Source: Gallaecimonas pentaromativorans
Lineage (GTDB): Bacteria; Pseudomonadota; Gammaproteobacteria; Enterobacterales; Gallaecimonadaceae
DNA: 64,000 bases
Assembly (NCBI RefSeq): GCF_003751625.1
Contig: NZ_RJUL01000003.1
Span: forward strand, 434,001 to 498,000
Direction of reading: 5' to 3'
Shown here: positions 50,320-59,220 of the stretch, one piece after another
How positions within the stretch are numbered: the stretch's first letter is position 1
Layout of the letters: each line of letters opens with the position of its first letter
Notes under the pieces: generated by a model
Told to the model about the DNA's origin: nothing
What the model saw: only the letters and a program-made list of their open reading frames with translations
The model's database searches: none
Translations under genes and position numbers: made by a program

Positions 50320-50553
50320 ATGGATGTTGCGTTCTACTCAGCGATATTATTGGCTGTAGTATTAATTTTGGTGAGCATTACCGATCCAAGATTTAAGAAA
50401 AGGGAGACTATGTTTGTCTCGATAGTCTGCATAAGTGCGCCAATCATAGGATTAATTGAACGTTTTACTAACTTATGGGTTGCTATAGCTGCAATGACTT
50501 TGATGCTTTTCTGGATGGTTTTATCTAGATCAAGACAAGGTGACGCAACATAA
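50320..50553 (+). CDS. Small cassette membrane protein
   Basis: A 77-residue protein with two or three hydrophobic segments: VAFYSAILLAVVLILVSI, then MFVSIVCISAPIIGLIERF and LWVAIAAMTLMLFWMVL. The start follows CAACAGGGAGTATCGTTAA. No family is recognised. The stop begins TAACAATGCACTGCAGGCGG, a left attC-like end cut off where the RAYT-type element begins, so a downstream cassette boundary was lost by insertion. Confidence 0.7.
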   Translation: MDVAFYSAILLAVVLILVSITDPRFKKRETMFVSIVCISAPIIGLIERFTNLWVAIAAMTLMLFWMVLSRSRQGDAT

Positions 50554-50575
50554 CAATGCACTGCAGGCGGATTTC
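50551..50575 (+). other. Truncated attC-like left end
   Basis: TAACAATGCACTGCAGGCGG at the stop of the previous gene resembles the left end of site 3 (TAACCATTCGCTGCAGGCGC). The right half is absent, replaced by AT-rich element-end sequence from 50577. Confidence 0.6.
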
Positions 50576-50613
50576 AACAAGAAGAATAAAGGACATCCAT
50601 AGAAGAATAAAGT

Positions 50614-50652
50614 GAAAAAAAAAGGAGAAAAAAAAAGGAGAAAAAAAAAGGA
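50614..50652 (+). repeat. Three tandem 13-bp units at the element end
   Basis: GAAAAAAAAAGGA repeated three times, the last merging with the element terminus AAAGGACATCCATC. A second copy of that terminus lies at 50588-50600. Confidence 0.9.
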
Positions 50653-51877
50653 CATCCATCTTTTGAGTAACTAAAGTCCAGTTTTCGAATTGCATCGACA
50701 GTGCAGGATTAATCAGCCTTGAGGATGTTTTCTTCGCGCTGATACCGCGTTTTGTCGTTAAAAACGCAAATTAGAGGCGAGCGGGATTATCAGCGGGTGC
50801 TGAGGGTGTGTGAGCGTGGTGCTGTATGGGGATTAAGCGGCTTTTATCGGTGGGCCGACCACGTGTCGTCGATGATGGGCTTTGGCATAGGCACTTTGAG
50901 CCTGTTTTTGGCCAATCACAGAGCCACGGGAAAGCTGGTGCTGGCCCAGGGCGATAAGGAAGCTGTCTGCATCAAGGCCTAAGCGTTCCAAAATGGCAGG
51001 TGTTTCTGGGGTGATGAAGCCGCGCTTATCTTCACGTTGTGCGCGGCCTGTCCAATCCACCAAGGCCAGGTAATCGGCCAACGCAAAGGGAATGCCCTTG
51101 GGGCTGTCTTTAAACTGGGTGACAAAAGGCAGTAGTGCAGGTTTGCTGTGGTCTTCAGTATCCAGCCTTGCCGATAAGGACACATCGGCTGAGGCTTCCG
51201 GGGTATCCACTATCTTGGCTCGAAGGGGATTAAGGTCCACATACGCCATGCAAGCCAGTAAACCGGCTTCATCCAAAATGGCTTGCGACTTAAACCGCGC
51301 CTCCCAAAACCGGCCCTTACACTTGTCTTCTTCATTGGCCCGACGGGCAATATGCTCGTTCAAGCAGCGCATAAACCAGGACAGGTCACACAGGCGCTGA
51401 CGCAACTTGTCGATATGTAACTGCGCCACAATCCGCTCAGCCTCACAGGCTAACTTACCGGCCCGATAGCGGCTAACCAGCAAAGGCAAAGCAAACAGCA
51501 GCTCCCAACGGGCCATTACCGCGTCATCGTCTAACACCGCTGCCGCTTTGGCATCCACATGCACCACTAAGTGGTAATGGTTGGACATCACCGCATAGGC
51601 ACAAAGCTCGATGGTAAAGACTGATTGCAATACCTTTAGCCGCTCCATCACCCACGCCTTGCGGTGACTGAAATCCTGGCCGGTGACAGTGTCTTTGCCA
51701 CAGAGAAAGGCGCGGCGAACACAACGACCAATGCAGTGGTAGTAGGGCGTGTCGTTCACCGACACCAGTTCAGCACGAGGACGGGTCATGGCCGTAGCCT
51801 TTATCAAGAGAGGGGTCTTTCAAGGCTAGTTTTCGATAGGCAATTTCGCCATGATGGGGTGGGTGTCCTTTTTTCTT
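50641..51877 (-). mobile_element. Full-length RAYT/IS200-like element
   Basis: About 1.24 kb with inverted ends AAAAAAGGACATCC and GGGTGTCCTTTTTT. It holds one Y1 transposase gene on the minus strand and shares both flanks with the deleted copy at 10889-11208. It has inserted into or beside the last cassette of island 2. Confidence 0.85.
50833..51789 (-). CDS. Y1 (HUH) transposase, REP-associated/IS200-like
   Basis: A 318-residue protein from ATG 51789 (MTRPRAEL). YYHCIGRCVRRAFLCG near the N-terminus, AYAVMSNHYHLVVHVDA with the metal-binding His71-x-His73, then KGRFWEARFKSQAILDEAGLL and ACMAYVDLNPLRA are signatures of the COG1943 single-strand transposases. The C-terminal extension (residues ~230-318) is typical of the long RAYT-like group of Shewanella, Vibrio and relatives. 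It appears intact. The gene could act in trans on the deleted copy. Confidence 0.93.
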   Translation of the reverse strand: MTRPRAELVSVNDTPYYHCIGRCVRRAFLCGKDTVTGQDFSHRKAWVMERLKVLQSVFTIELCAYAVMSNHYHLVVHVDAKAAAVLDDDAVMARWELLFALPLLVSRYRAGKLACEAERIVAQLHIDKLRQRLCDLSWFMRCLNEHIARRANEEDKCKGRFWEARFKSQAILDEAGLLACMAYVDLNPLRAKIVDTPEASADVSLSARLDTEDHSKPALLPFVTQFKDSPKGIPFALADYLALVDWTGRAQREDKRGFITPETPAILERLGLDADSFLIALGQHQLSRGSVIGQKQAQSAYAKAHHRRHVVGPPIKAA

Positions 51878-52015
51878 TTTTGTAACGGCTAAATACCGGG
51901 TTGCACTGGATGGCCGACATCATCGCCATAAATATCACGGTACGTACTTGGTGGCGGCCACCTCGGATACGATGCTTGTTCTGGTATGAGCCGCTTACAC
52001 CCAAGGAAACATTAA

Positions 52016-52186
52016 ATGCTTTTGCTGCTTATACTCTTTGGTGCATTAGTTGCCTTAATGCTCATCCGAGCTTATTTCCATCGAGACATTCGATGTCTAC
52101 ACTGCGGAGAGCGAGCAAGGCTTGATCGCTCTAAAAGATTATGGCAATGCGAATCTTGCGGCTCAAAAAAATTAAAAAAGCTCTAA
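52016..52186 (+). CDS. Small membrane protein with zinc-ribbon tail (56 aa)
   Basis: ATG 52016 follows CAAGGAAACATTAA. One N-terminal helix (LLLLILFGALVALMLI) is followed by HRDIRCLHCGE and RLWQCESCGSKK: two CxxC pairs spaced 21 residues apart, forming a four-Cys zinc ribbon on the cytoplasmic side. The family is not recognised. It lies between the RAYT-type element and the lipoprotein gene at 52210 (23 bp apart), so it may be cotranscribed with the latter. Confidence 0.7.
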   Translation: MLLLLILFGALVALMLIRAYFHRDIRCLHCGERARLDRSKRLWQCESCGSKKLKKL

Positions 52187-52209
52187 TAACTTAATGGATA
52201 ACAGACATC

Positions 52210-52827
52210 ATGAATAAAGTCTTTTCTCTCTCTTTGGTCATTTTGGCGTTAAGCGGATGTACGGCACCGGTGCACCCGGCGAAGTTGGACGTACCAGACG
52301 TAAATACCCAGTTGCAGGTGAAGGATCTGCGACCAAAAGAGCAGAGTCAAACAGAAATGCTCTCCTATATCAGCAGTAGTTGCCTTTATGGCATAAAACG
52401 TTTTGGTGATGAATGGTCTACGCCAGACAAGGTGACATATTTAAAAGCGACCATATCGAAGGCATTCCCCGAAGCAAAGTCTCTTGAACTTAAGAATCTC
52501 GTATTCTACGACAACATGCAGTACGCACTACGTAACGGCAATATTTTCAGGGGACCAATATGGGAACTCATCGAATGCGATCAAGCCACTGACAAGTTCA
52601 CTCAGTACACCCCAGCAGAAAACCCCTCGCGACTCCCCATTATGATTGGCACACTGGATGGCTCATTAGATGGAAAGCCCTTCTCAGAGCGGATGACTAA
52701 AGTATTGACTTGTGATGATGGTAAAAACGAATGCAATATTCTTGATACTCAAGGGAATGCCATTAAGACCTTGCTTGAAGGCATGACTAAAAGAGCTATC
52801 GATGATATTCGAACTCCTCGAAACTAG
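52210..52827 (+). CDS. Predicted lipoprotein
   Basis: A 205-residue protein. MNKVFSLSLVILALSGCTAP is a lipoprotein signal with lipobox LSGC (Cys17). The mature domain has several Cys (SSCLYG, IECDQAT, LTCDDGKNECN) and a central beta-rich part, suggesting a disulfide-bonded periplasmic fold. It resembles short proteobacterial lipoproteins of unknown role. Moderately lower GC than flanks. A strong terminator follows. Confidence 0.75.
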   Translation: MNKVFSLSLVILALSGCTAPVHPAKLDVPDVNTQLQVKDLRPKEQSQTEMLSYISSSCLYGIKRFGDEWSTPDKVTYLKATISKAFPEAKSLELKNLVFYDNMQYALRNGNIFRGPIWELIECDQATDKFTQYTPAENPSRLPIMIGTLDGSLDGKPFSERMTKVLTCDDGKNECNILDTQGNAIKTLLEGMTKRAIDDIRTPRN

Positions 52828-52851
52828 TTCCTTTTAGGTCTCCTCTCCACC

Positions 52852-52881
52852 AAAAACGGCGCCCTTAGGCGCCGTTTTTTT
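52852..52881. terminator. Bidirectional terminator
   Basis: AAAAACGGCGCC-CTTA-GGCGCCGTTTTTTT lies between convergent genes ending at 52827 and 52903; it can also end the long minus-strand arabinose operon. Confidence 0.9.
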
Positions 52882-52902
52882 ATTCCTTCGATAACACCAA
52901 GC

Positions 52903-53874
52903 TCAGAACGAATAATCCCCTACATCCTGCCCAAAGTCCGGCATGCCGTTTTTATCCCAAGTAATCAGTTTCAAACGCGCGTCGCGGTTGGGGTCGTCCA
53001 GCGGCGAGCCTTTAAGGTCGCGGTAGTAGCGGGCGTGGTAGACCAGGATGTCTCGGCCCTGGCTGTCTTGGGTGAAGCTGTTATGGCCGGGGCCAAAGCG
53101 TTTGAGCGTGGCGTTGGTGGTGAGCACCGGCTTGGGGAGCTTGTGCCAGCTGCTGGCGTCTAACAGATCGGCGCCGTCTTTGGCCCAGAGCATGCCCATG
53201 GCGTAGTTGGCGTCGGTGGCGGACGCGGAGAAGGTGACAAACACCTTGCCGTGGCTTTGCAGCACCGCCGGGCCTTCGTTGACGGCGTAGCCGATGGTCT
53301 CCCAAGGCAGGGTTGGCTCGCTGATGCGGGTTTGTGGCCCAAGGCTGGTGGGGCCGGTCAGCTCGGCGATATAAAGCGCCGAGTTGTACTTTTTGTCCGG
53401 CGGGTGCTGGGCCCAAATCAGGTAGTTTTTGCCTTGGTAGTGAAACTGGGTGGCGTCGAGGTTGAAGGTGTCCCACTGGGTTTGCATCCGCCCCAGCACT
53501 TGCCAGTGGCCGGTGGTGGGGTCTGGGCTTTTATTCTCCAGCACCTGGGTGCGCACCTGAAAGGGCTGCTTTTGCGAACCCACCGCCACATAGAGATACC
53601 AGGCGCCGTCGATAAGGTGCAGCTCCGGCGCCCACACAAAGCCCGCCAGCGGCCCCTGAGCGGGGCGCTGCCAGGCGGTAACCTCCGGGGCGCGGATTAA
53701 GCCTTCAAGGCTTGCGGCCTTTCGCAGCACCACTTTGTCAAAGCTCGGTACCGAGGCGGTGAAGTAGTACTGGCCGCCGGCTTTGAGCACCCAGGGGTCG
53801 GCCCGTTGGGGGATAAAATCGGCCAGCGCCTGGGCTGAGACCAGGGCAGCCAATAGCACCAGCGCCCTAACCAT
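52903..53874 (-). CDS. Secreted GH43 alpha-L-arabinofuranosidase-like enzyme
   Basis: A 323-residue enzyme with signal peptide MVRALVLLAALVSAQALA. The base is in PQRADPWVL, a second acidic residue in FNLDATQFHYQG, and the general acid in VNEGPAVLQSHGK; FGPGHNSFTQD and LVYHARYY follow. It is the exported paralogue of the cytoplasmic GH43 at 23624. The start at 53874 overlaps the lactonase gene by eight bases; a GTG-like start at 53892 is less likely. It is the last gene of the arabinose operon. Confidence 0.88.
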   Translation of the reverse strand: MVRALVLLAALVSAQALADFIPQRADPWVLKAGGQYYFTASVPSFDKVVLRKAASLEGLIRAPEVTAWQRPAQGPLAGFVWAPELHLIDGAWYLYVAVGSQKQPFQVRTQVLENKSPDPTTGHWQVLGRMQTQWDTFNLDATQFHYQGKNYLIWAQHPPDKKYNSALYIAELTGPTSLGPQTRISEPTLPWETIGYAVNEGPAVLQSHGKVFVTFSASATDANYAMGMLWAKDGADLLDASSWHKLPKPVLTTNATLKRFGPGHNSFTQDSQGRDILVYHARYYRDLKGSPLDDPNRDARLKLITWDKNGMPDFGQDVGDYSF

Positions 53875-54745
53875 GGCCAACGGCCTCGGCATCGACCAGG
53901 CCTAGGTAGGGAGACTCATACACCAGCAGGCTGCCAGCCAGGGGCTCGGTAGCAAGTTGCTCCTCGCTTAGGCCATCGGTGGCGGAGGTCACGAACAGCA
54001 GGTTCATGTCCGGGCCGCCCAGGGCCACGCAAGTGGGCTGGGAAACCGGCAGCGGGTGGATGCTTTCGAGCTCGCCATCGGGGGCAAAACGGGCCAGGGC
54101 CTTGCCGCCCCACAGCGCGCAGATGAGGTGGTCGTCGGCGTCGATAATGGCGCCGTCAGGCTCGCCCTGGGGCACGGTGGCAAAGTGCCTGCCCTGCCCT
54201 ACCTCGCCGCTTTGCGGGTCAAAGTCATAACGCCAGATGGTTTTTGAGGGGGAGTCGGTGTGGTACATGCGCTTGGAATCGCTGCTCCAGCAAAGGGCAT
54301 TGGGAATACGCAGGTTGTCGATTTGCGCCACGCAGTCTTTACCGTCGAGGCGGTAGAGCACACCGCGCGGCTGGCCTTGGTCGTCCTCCACCATGGTGGC
54401 GGCCCAAAACCGGCCCTGGCGGTCGAGGCGGCCGTCGTTAAAGCGGTTCCCCTCAATATGAGCCTCGGGGCGGGCCAACCATTCGATATGGCCCGATTGC
54501 GGCCAGTAATAGGCAAAGCCGGATTTAAAGCTGCCGAGGATCTTCACCGGTTTGGTGCTCAGCACCGTAAAGGCGGTCAGGCCTTCGGGCAGGGTCCAGT
54601 GGGAGACGATTTGCTTTTGCCAGTCCAGGCGGTACAGGAGCTGGCCGTGGATATCGGTCCACCACAGGCTTTGGCTGGCAGCGTGCCACAGCACCCCTTC
54701 GCCCAATACGTTTTTTACATCAAGGGTTTGAATAAGCTTAAGCAT
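53867..54745 (-). CDS. SMP-30/gluconolactonase-family lactonase (L-arabinono-lactonase inferred)
   Basis: A 292-residue six-bladed propeller enzyme that opens sugar lactones in the cytoplasm. The divalent-metal residues are visible: Glu16 in LGEGVLW, Asn103 in NRFNDGRLD, Asn149 in RIPNALCW, and Asp197 in GEPDGAIID. Between the sugar dehydrogenase and the dehydratase of the same operon its substrate is expected to be L-arabinono-1,4-lactone. It overlaps the YjfF-like permease gene by eight bases. Confidence 0.9.
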   Translation of the reverse strand: MLKLIQTLDVKNVLGEGVLWHAASQSLWWTDIHGQLLYRLDWQKQIVSHWTLPEGLTAFTVLSTKPVKILGSFKSGFAYYWPQSGHIEWLARPEAHIEGNRFNDGRLDRQGRFWAATMVEDDQGQPRGVLYRLDGKDCVAQIDNLRIPNALCWSSDSKRMYHTDSPSKTIWRYDFDPQSGEVGQGRHFATVPQGEPDGAIIDADDHLICALWGGKALARFAPDGELESIHPLPVSQPTCVALGGPDMNLLFVTSATDGLSEEQLATEPLAGSLLVYESPYLGLVDAEAVGHG

Positions 54746-55700
54746 GAGCAGCGCGCCTTAGGGTCATGGCCTTTTGCAAGGCAATAAACACGAATAGCAG
54801 GATGCCAATAACGATTTTGGTCCACCAGCTGTTGAGGGTGCCGTCAAAGACGATGTAGGTCTGAATGGTGCCCATCAGCAGCACCCCCAGCACCGTGCCC
54901 AGCACATAGCCGGAGCCGCCGCTTAGCAAGGTGCCGCCAATCACCACGGCGGCAATGGCGTCCAGCTCGGTGCCGATGCCGGTCAAGGCGTAGCCCGAGA
55001 AGGTGTAGAAGGTAAACACAATGCCAGCCAACGCCGCCAGGAAACTGGAGATGGCATAGATGCCGATGGTGGTGCGGGCCATGGGCACCCCCATCAGCGC
55101 CGCCGACTGGCTGTTGCCGCCAAGGGCGTAAATGTAACCGCCAAAGCGGCTGTAGTGGGCCAGCAAAAATACCGCCGCCAACACCACAAACAGAATGAGC
55201 GCCGAGCAGCTTAGCCAGGCCCCGCCGGGCAGGTTGATACCAAACTCAGACACCGCATCGTAGAAGGGATCTTCAATGGCAATAGACTGCTCGCTGATGG
55301 TGGTAGCCAGGCCCCGAGCCAGGAACATGCCAGCCAGGGTGACAATAAAAGGCTGCAACTTGTAGTAGTGGATAAGGCAGCCCATCAGGGCGCCAAAGCC
55401 GGTGCCAGCCACCAACACCACCGCAAAGGCCGCCAGCGGGTGCCAGCCAAGCTTGGTAATGAGCACGCCGCACAGCACGCCACTGAGAGCGATGACCGCC
55501 CCCACCGACAAATCAATACCGCCAGAGAGGATAACCAGGGTCATGCCCAGGGCGGTTATCAGCAAAAAGGCGTTGTCGGTAAAGAGGTTGGCAACCACGC
55601 GCAGGCTGCCAAAGCCATCGAATTGGACTGCCCCTACCGCAAACATCACCACCAGCAGCAAAGCGGTAATGCCAAGGGGCAGATAACGACTGGATATCAT
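54738..55700 (-). CDS. Sugar ABC transporter permease, YjfF-like
   Basis: A 320-residue inner-membrane permease with 8-10 helices. ALGMTLVILSGGIDLSVGAVIALSG and LQPFIVTLAGMFLARGLA with the EAA-like ALGGNSQSAALMGVP loop are those of BPD_transp_2 permeases of the CUT2 family. Gene order (binding protein, ATPase, two permeases) equals ytfQ-ytfR-ytfT-yjfF, the furanose importer of E. coli. The start overlaps the YtfT-like stop by four bases. Confidence 0.9.
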   Translation of the reverse strand: MISSRYLPLGITALLLVVMFAVGAVQFDGFGSLRVVANLFTDNAFLLITALGMTLVILSGGIDLSVGAVIALSGVLCGVLITKLGWHPLAAFAVVLVAGTGFGALMGCLIHYYKLQPFIVTLAGMFLARGLATTISEQSIAIEDPFYDAVSEFGINLPGGAWLSCSALILFVVLAAVFLLAHYSRFGGYIYALGGNSQSAALMGVPMARTTIGIYAISSFLAALAGIVFTFYTFSGYALTGIGTELDAIAAVVIGGTLLSGGSGYVLGTVLGVLLMGTIQTYIVFDGTLNSWWTKIVIGILLFVFIALQKAMTLRRAAHA

Positions 55701-56734
55701 TTGGACCTCCCGGCCAGGCGCTTGAGCTGGGCGCGAAACTGCGTTGATTGCAGCAGCAGCACCAGCAGCACCACCAGGGCTTTGATAAGCAGGTTAAAGC
55801 GGGGATCGATACCGCTAACGATGATGGTGGTAGCAAGGCTTTGAATGATGAGCACCCCCACCAAAGACAAAGGAATGGAAAAGCGCCCGCCGGTTAGCGC
55901 TGCGCCGCCAATCACCACCGCCAGGATGGCGTCCAGCTCCAGCCACAGGCCGGTGTTGTTGCCGTCGGCGCCCTGGATATCGGCGGTGGCTATCATCCCT
56001 GCCAGCGCCGCGCAGGCCCCGGCTACCAGATAGGCAAAGAGCTTAACGCCCCTGTCGTTCACCCCCAGGTAGCGGCTGGCGCTGGCGTTGCAGCCCACCG
56101 CCTCGATAAAGAGCCCAAGGGCGGTGCGGCGCAGCAGCGCCTGGCAAATTACCGCCACCAGCAGCACCAGCCACACCGGCATGGGAAAGCCTAAAAAGCT
56201 GCCGGAGCCTAAAAAGGCAAAGCCGGCATCTTGGAAGGTGACAATCTGCCCGGCGTTAATAAGCTGGGCAATGCCGCGCCCGGCTACCATCAGCAGCAAG
56301 GTGGCCACTATGGGCTGGATGCCCATGTAACTGACCAGGGCGCCGTTCACCAGGCCGCAAATCAGGCCCGTTGCCAGGCCCGCCGCAATCACCAGCGGCA
56401 GGCTGGCACCGGCTACCAGCAGGTTGGCGCACACCGCCCCTGCCACCGCCATTACCGCCCCTACCGACAAATCAATGCCGCCGGTGGCGATCACCAGGGT
56501 CATGCCGATGGCCAGCAGTGCCACCGGCGCGGCGCGGTTCAAGATATCAATGGGGGTGCCAAAGAGGCGGCCGTCTTGCAGGTGAATGCTAAAAAAGCCG
56601 GGGTCCAGCACCAGGTTTACCGCCAGCAACAGCGCCAGGGCCAACAGCGGCCAGCCATAGCGGGGGTTAAAGCGCAGCCCGGTTTTAGGCGCCTTGGCCG
56701 GCGCTTGTTGTTCTAGGGTCATGGGTTTGTTCAT
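55697..56734 (-). CDS. Sugar ABC transporter permease, YtfT-like
   Basis: A 345-residue CUT2 permease: AIGMTLVIATGGIDLSVGAVMAVAG, IQPIVATLLLMVAGRGIAQLI and the EAVGCNASASRYLGV loop. A charged ~30-residue N-terminus precedes helix 1. ATG 56734 is chosen because the ATPase gene ends at 56736 (TGAAATGAAC), which overlaps by coupling. It pairs with the YjfF-like protein to form the channel. Confidence 0.9.
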   Translation of the reverse strand: MNKPMTLEQQAPAKAPKTGLRFNPRYGWPLLALALLLAVNLVLDPGFFSIHLQDGRLFGTPIDILNRAAPVALLAIGMTLVIATGGIDLSVGAVMAVAGAVCANLLVAGASLPLVIAAGLATGLICGLVNGALVSYMGIQPIVATLLLMVAGRGIAQLINAGQIVTFQDAGFAFLGSGSFLGFPMPVWLVLLVAVICQALLRRTALGLFIEAVGCNASASRYLGVNDRGVKLFAYLVAGACAALAGMIATADIQGADGNNTGLWLELDAILAVVIGGAALTGGRFSIPLSLVGVLIIQSLATTIIVSGIDPRFNLLIKALVVLLVLLLQSTQFRAQLKRLAGRSK

Positions 56735-56735
56735 T

Positions 56736-58235
56736 TCAGGCCTCGGCAATGGCATGCATGATGCGTTGCTCGGAGATCTCCTCGCCCTTGAGCTCGGCCA
56801 CTTTCTTGCGGTCGCGCATCACCACCACCCGGTTGGCAAAGGCCACCAGTTCTTCCAGCTCGGAAGAGGCCACCAGCAGTGACATGCCGTCTTTGCACAG
56901 GGTTTTGATGAGCTTGAGGATCTCGGCGTGAGCGCCGATATCGATGCCGCGGGTGGGCTCGTCGAGGATCAACAGTTGCGGGTCTGTGGCCAGCCAGCGG
57001 GCCAAAATCACCTTCTGCTGGTTTCCGCCAGACAGCTCGCCAATGGCCTTGGCGGCATTGGGGGTGGCCACTTTGAATTTCTTGATGAAATCCTCGGCCA
57101 GAGCCTGCTGTTTGGCGGGGCTGATATAGCGCCACCAGCCCAGGCGCGCTTGCAGCGCCAGGATGATGTTCTCGCGTATCGACAGCGGCCCGATAATGCC
57201 GTCGGCCTTGCGGTCCTCCGGGCACAGGGCAATGCCGGCGCGAATGGCGTCGCGGGCACCGGTGAGTTTGAGGCGCTCACCGGCCAGCACCATCTCGCCC
57301 CGGCTAAGGGCATCGATGCCAAAAGCGGCGCGGCACACCTCGGTGCGCCCCGAGCCCAGCAAACCTGCCAGGCCCACCGCTTCACCCCGGCCAACGCTTA
57401 AGGTTACGCCGTCAATGGAGCGCGCCGCACTCACCTCGCGCATCTCAAACAGCAGCTCTGGCATATCAGCCGCCGCCGCGCCCTGGTGGCCGGTCATGCT
57501 TTGCAGCTCGGCGCCGAGCATGGCTTCAATCAGCTTGGTGCGGGGCAGGTCGCGGGTGAGATATTCCCCCACCAAGGCGCCGGAGCGCAGCACCGTGATG
57601 CGGTCGGACACCGCATACACCTGGTCAAGAAAATGGGTGATAAAGACGATGGCAATGCCGTCTTTTTTGAGTTTTTCCAAAATGCTGAACAGCATCGCCA
57701 CTTCGCCAGCGTCAAGGCTGGCGGTGGGTTCGTCCAGCACCAGCACCTTGGCGTCCATGCCCACGCCGCGGGCTATGGCGATCAGTTGCTGCACCGCCAC
57801 CGAGTAGTGGTTAAGAGGGGCGGTAACGTCGATATCCAGCTTGAACTGGGCCAGCAGCGCCCGGGCATCGGCCGCCATTTTGCGCCAGTGAACAAGCCCA
57901 AATCGCTTGGGCTCGCGGCCCAAAAAGAGGTTATGGGCCACCGACAGATTAGGCAGCAGGTTTACTTCCTGGTAGACGGTGGCGATACCCAGATCCTGGG
58001 CATCCTTGGTGCTGGCCGGGGTTATCTCGGTGCCGCCAAGGCGGATATGGCCGGCGTCCTTTTGATAGGCGCCGGTCATGACTTTTACCAGGGTCGATTT
58101 ACCGGCGCCGTTCTCGCCCAGCAGGGCGTGCACTTCGCCGGCAAAGAGCCGCAGGTTAACCCCCTGCAGCGCTTTAACACCGGGAAAAGCCTTCTCAATA
58201 CCGGTCAGGGCCAGTAAAGGGGTTGGCTCGCTCAT
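56736..58235 (-). CDS. Sugar ABC transporter ATPase, YtfR-like, two domains
   Basis: A 499-residue cytoplasmic ATPase with two ABC cassettes. The first has Walker A GENGAGKST (40-48) and Walker B VLVLDEPTASLD; the second has the degenerate GLLGSGRTEV, the signature LSGGNQQKV and LLILDEPTRGIDIG, as in all CUT2 ATPases (AraG/RbsA/YtfR). It powers the importer. The ATG at 58235 is preferred to the GTG three bases earlier. It begins eleven bases after the binding-protein stop. Confidence 0.93.
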   Translation of the reverse strand: MSEPTPLLALTGIEKAFPGVKALQGVNLRLFAGEVHALLGENGAGKSTLVKVMTGAYQKDAGHIRLGGTEITPASTKDAQDLGIATVYQEVNLLPNLSVAHNLFLGREPKRFGLVHWRKMAADARALLAQFKLDIDVTAPLNHYSVAVQQLIAIARGVGMDAKVLVLDEPTASLDAGEVAMLFSILEKLKKDGIAIVFITHFLDQVYAVSDRITVLRSGALVGEYLTRDLPRTKLIEAMLGAELQSMTGHQGAAAADMPELLFEMREVSAARSIDGVTLSVGRGEAVGLAGLLGSGRTEVCRAAFGIDALSRGEMVLAGERLKLTGARDAIRAGIALCPEDRKADGIIGPLSIRENIILALQARLGWWRYISPAKQQALAEDFIKKFKVATPNAAKAIGELSGGNQQKVILARWLATDPQLLILDEPTRGIDIGAHAEILKLIKTLCKDGMSLLVASSELEELVAFANRVVVMRDRKKVAELKGEEISEQRIMHAIAEA

Positions 58236-58246
58236 CACCCATTCCC

Positions 58247-59182
58247 TTATTGCTGACGGCGCTTGGCGTACTCGGCGGCGGCGGTGTCTTGGCCGAACAC
58301 GTCACCGGTAGTGCTGATGAGCTTGGGAATGTCTTTGCCCTCGCCTTTAAGCACTTTTTCTACCACGTCGTAAGCCGGAGCGCCCAGGTGCGGGTTGAGC
58401 TCAACGGTGATGTTGGCATCGCCATCGGCCATGGCCTTGAAGTAATCCGGCACCCCGTCAACAGACACCACCAGGAGGTCTTTGCCGGGCTTGAGGCCCG
58501 CTTCCTTGATGGCCTGAATGGCGCCAAGGGCCATTTCGTCGTTGTGGGAGAACAGGGCGCAGATTTGCTTGGGATCTTCGGCCTTGAGGAAGCTTTCCAT
58601 CACCTCTTTACCCTTGGCGCGGGTGAAATCGGCGGTTTGGCTGCGAATGATTTTGGCGCCGGGGTATTTGGCAATGGCTTCACGGAAGCCCTTGGCGCGG
58701 TCGATGGCGGCAGTGGCGCCCACTGTGCCTTGCAGCTCGACGATATTGCACTTGCCACCGGTTTTGTTCATCAGCCAGTTGCCCACTTTCTCCCCTTCTT
58801 CTTCGAAGTTGGAGGCAATGCGGGTGACATAGAGGTTGTTGCTGGCCTTGATGTTGCGGTCAAGGATGATCACCGGGATATGGGCCCGCTTGGCTTCGCG
58901 CAGCACTGGGGTCCAGCCGGTTTCTACCACCGGGGCGATGATAATGGCATCTACCCCCTGGGCGATGAAACCGCGCACGGCGCGAATTTGGTTTTCCTGC
59001 TTTTGCTGGCCGTCGGAGAATTTCAAATCGATGCCGCGTTTTTGGGCTTCGGCTTTCATGTCTTCGCTAAAGGCGGTGCGCCAGCCACTCTCGGAGCCAA
59101 CTTGCGAAAAACCGACGGTGATGGCAAGCGCGCTGTGGCTCAAGGCCAGAAGGCCTGCCGCGAACAGAGCTTTGAATTTCAT
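58247..59182 (-). CDS. Periplasmic sugar-binding protein, YtfQ-like
   Basis: A 311-residue periplasmic protein with signal peptide MKFKALFAAGLLALSHSALA. ITVGFSQVGSESGWRTAFSEDMKAEAQ, DGQQKQENQIRAVRGFIAQGVDAI and ILDRNIKASN match YtfQ, the galactofuranose-binding protein, more closely than AraF. Because neighbouring enzymes release arabinofuranose, the bound sugar may be L-arabinofuranose; this is inferred. Periplasmic binding is the entry step of the importer. Confidence 0.92.
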   Translation of the reverse strand: MKFKALFAAGLLALSHSALAITVGFSQVGSESGWRTAFSEDMKAEAQKRGIDLKFSDGQQKQENQIRAVRGFIAQGVDAIIIAPVVETGWTPVLREAKRAHIPVIILDRNIKASNNLYVTRIASNFEEEGEKVGNWLMNKTGGKCNIVELQGTVGATAAIDRAKGFREAIAKYPGAKIIRSQTADFTRAKGKEVMESFLKAEDPKQICALFSHNDEMALGAIQAIKEAGLKPGKDLLVVSVDGVPDYFKAMADGDANITVELNPHLGAPAYDVVEKVLKGEGKDIPKLISTTGDVFGQDTAAAEYAKRRQQ

Positions 59183-59220
59183 TGTTTCCCCCTACTGCTG
59201 CTGACTGTTGGTTATGGGTT

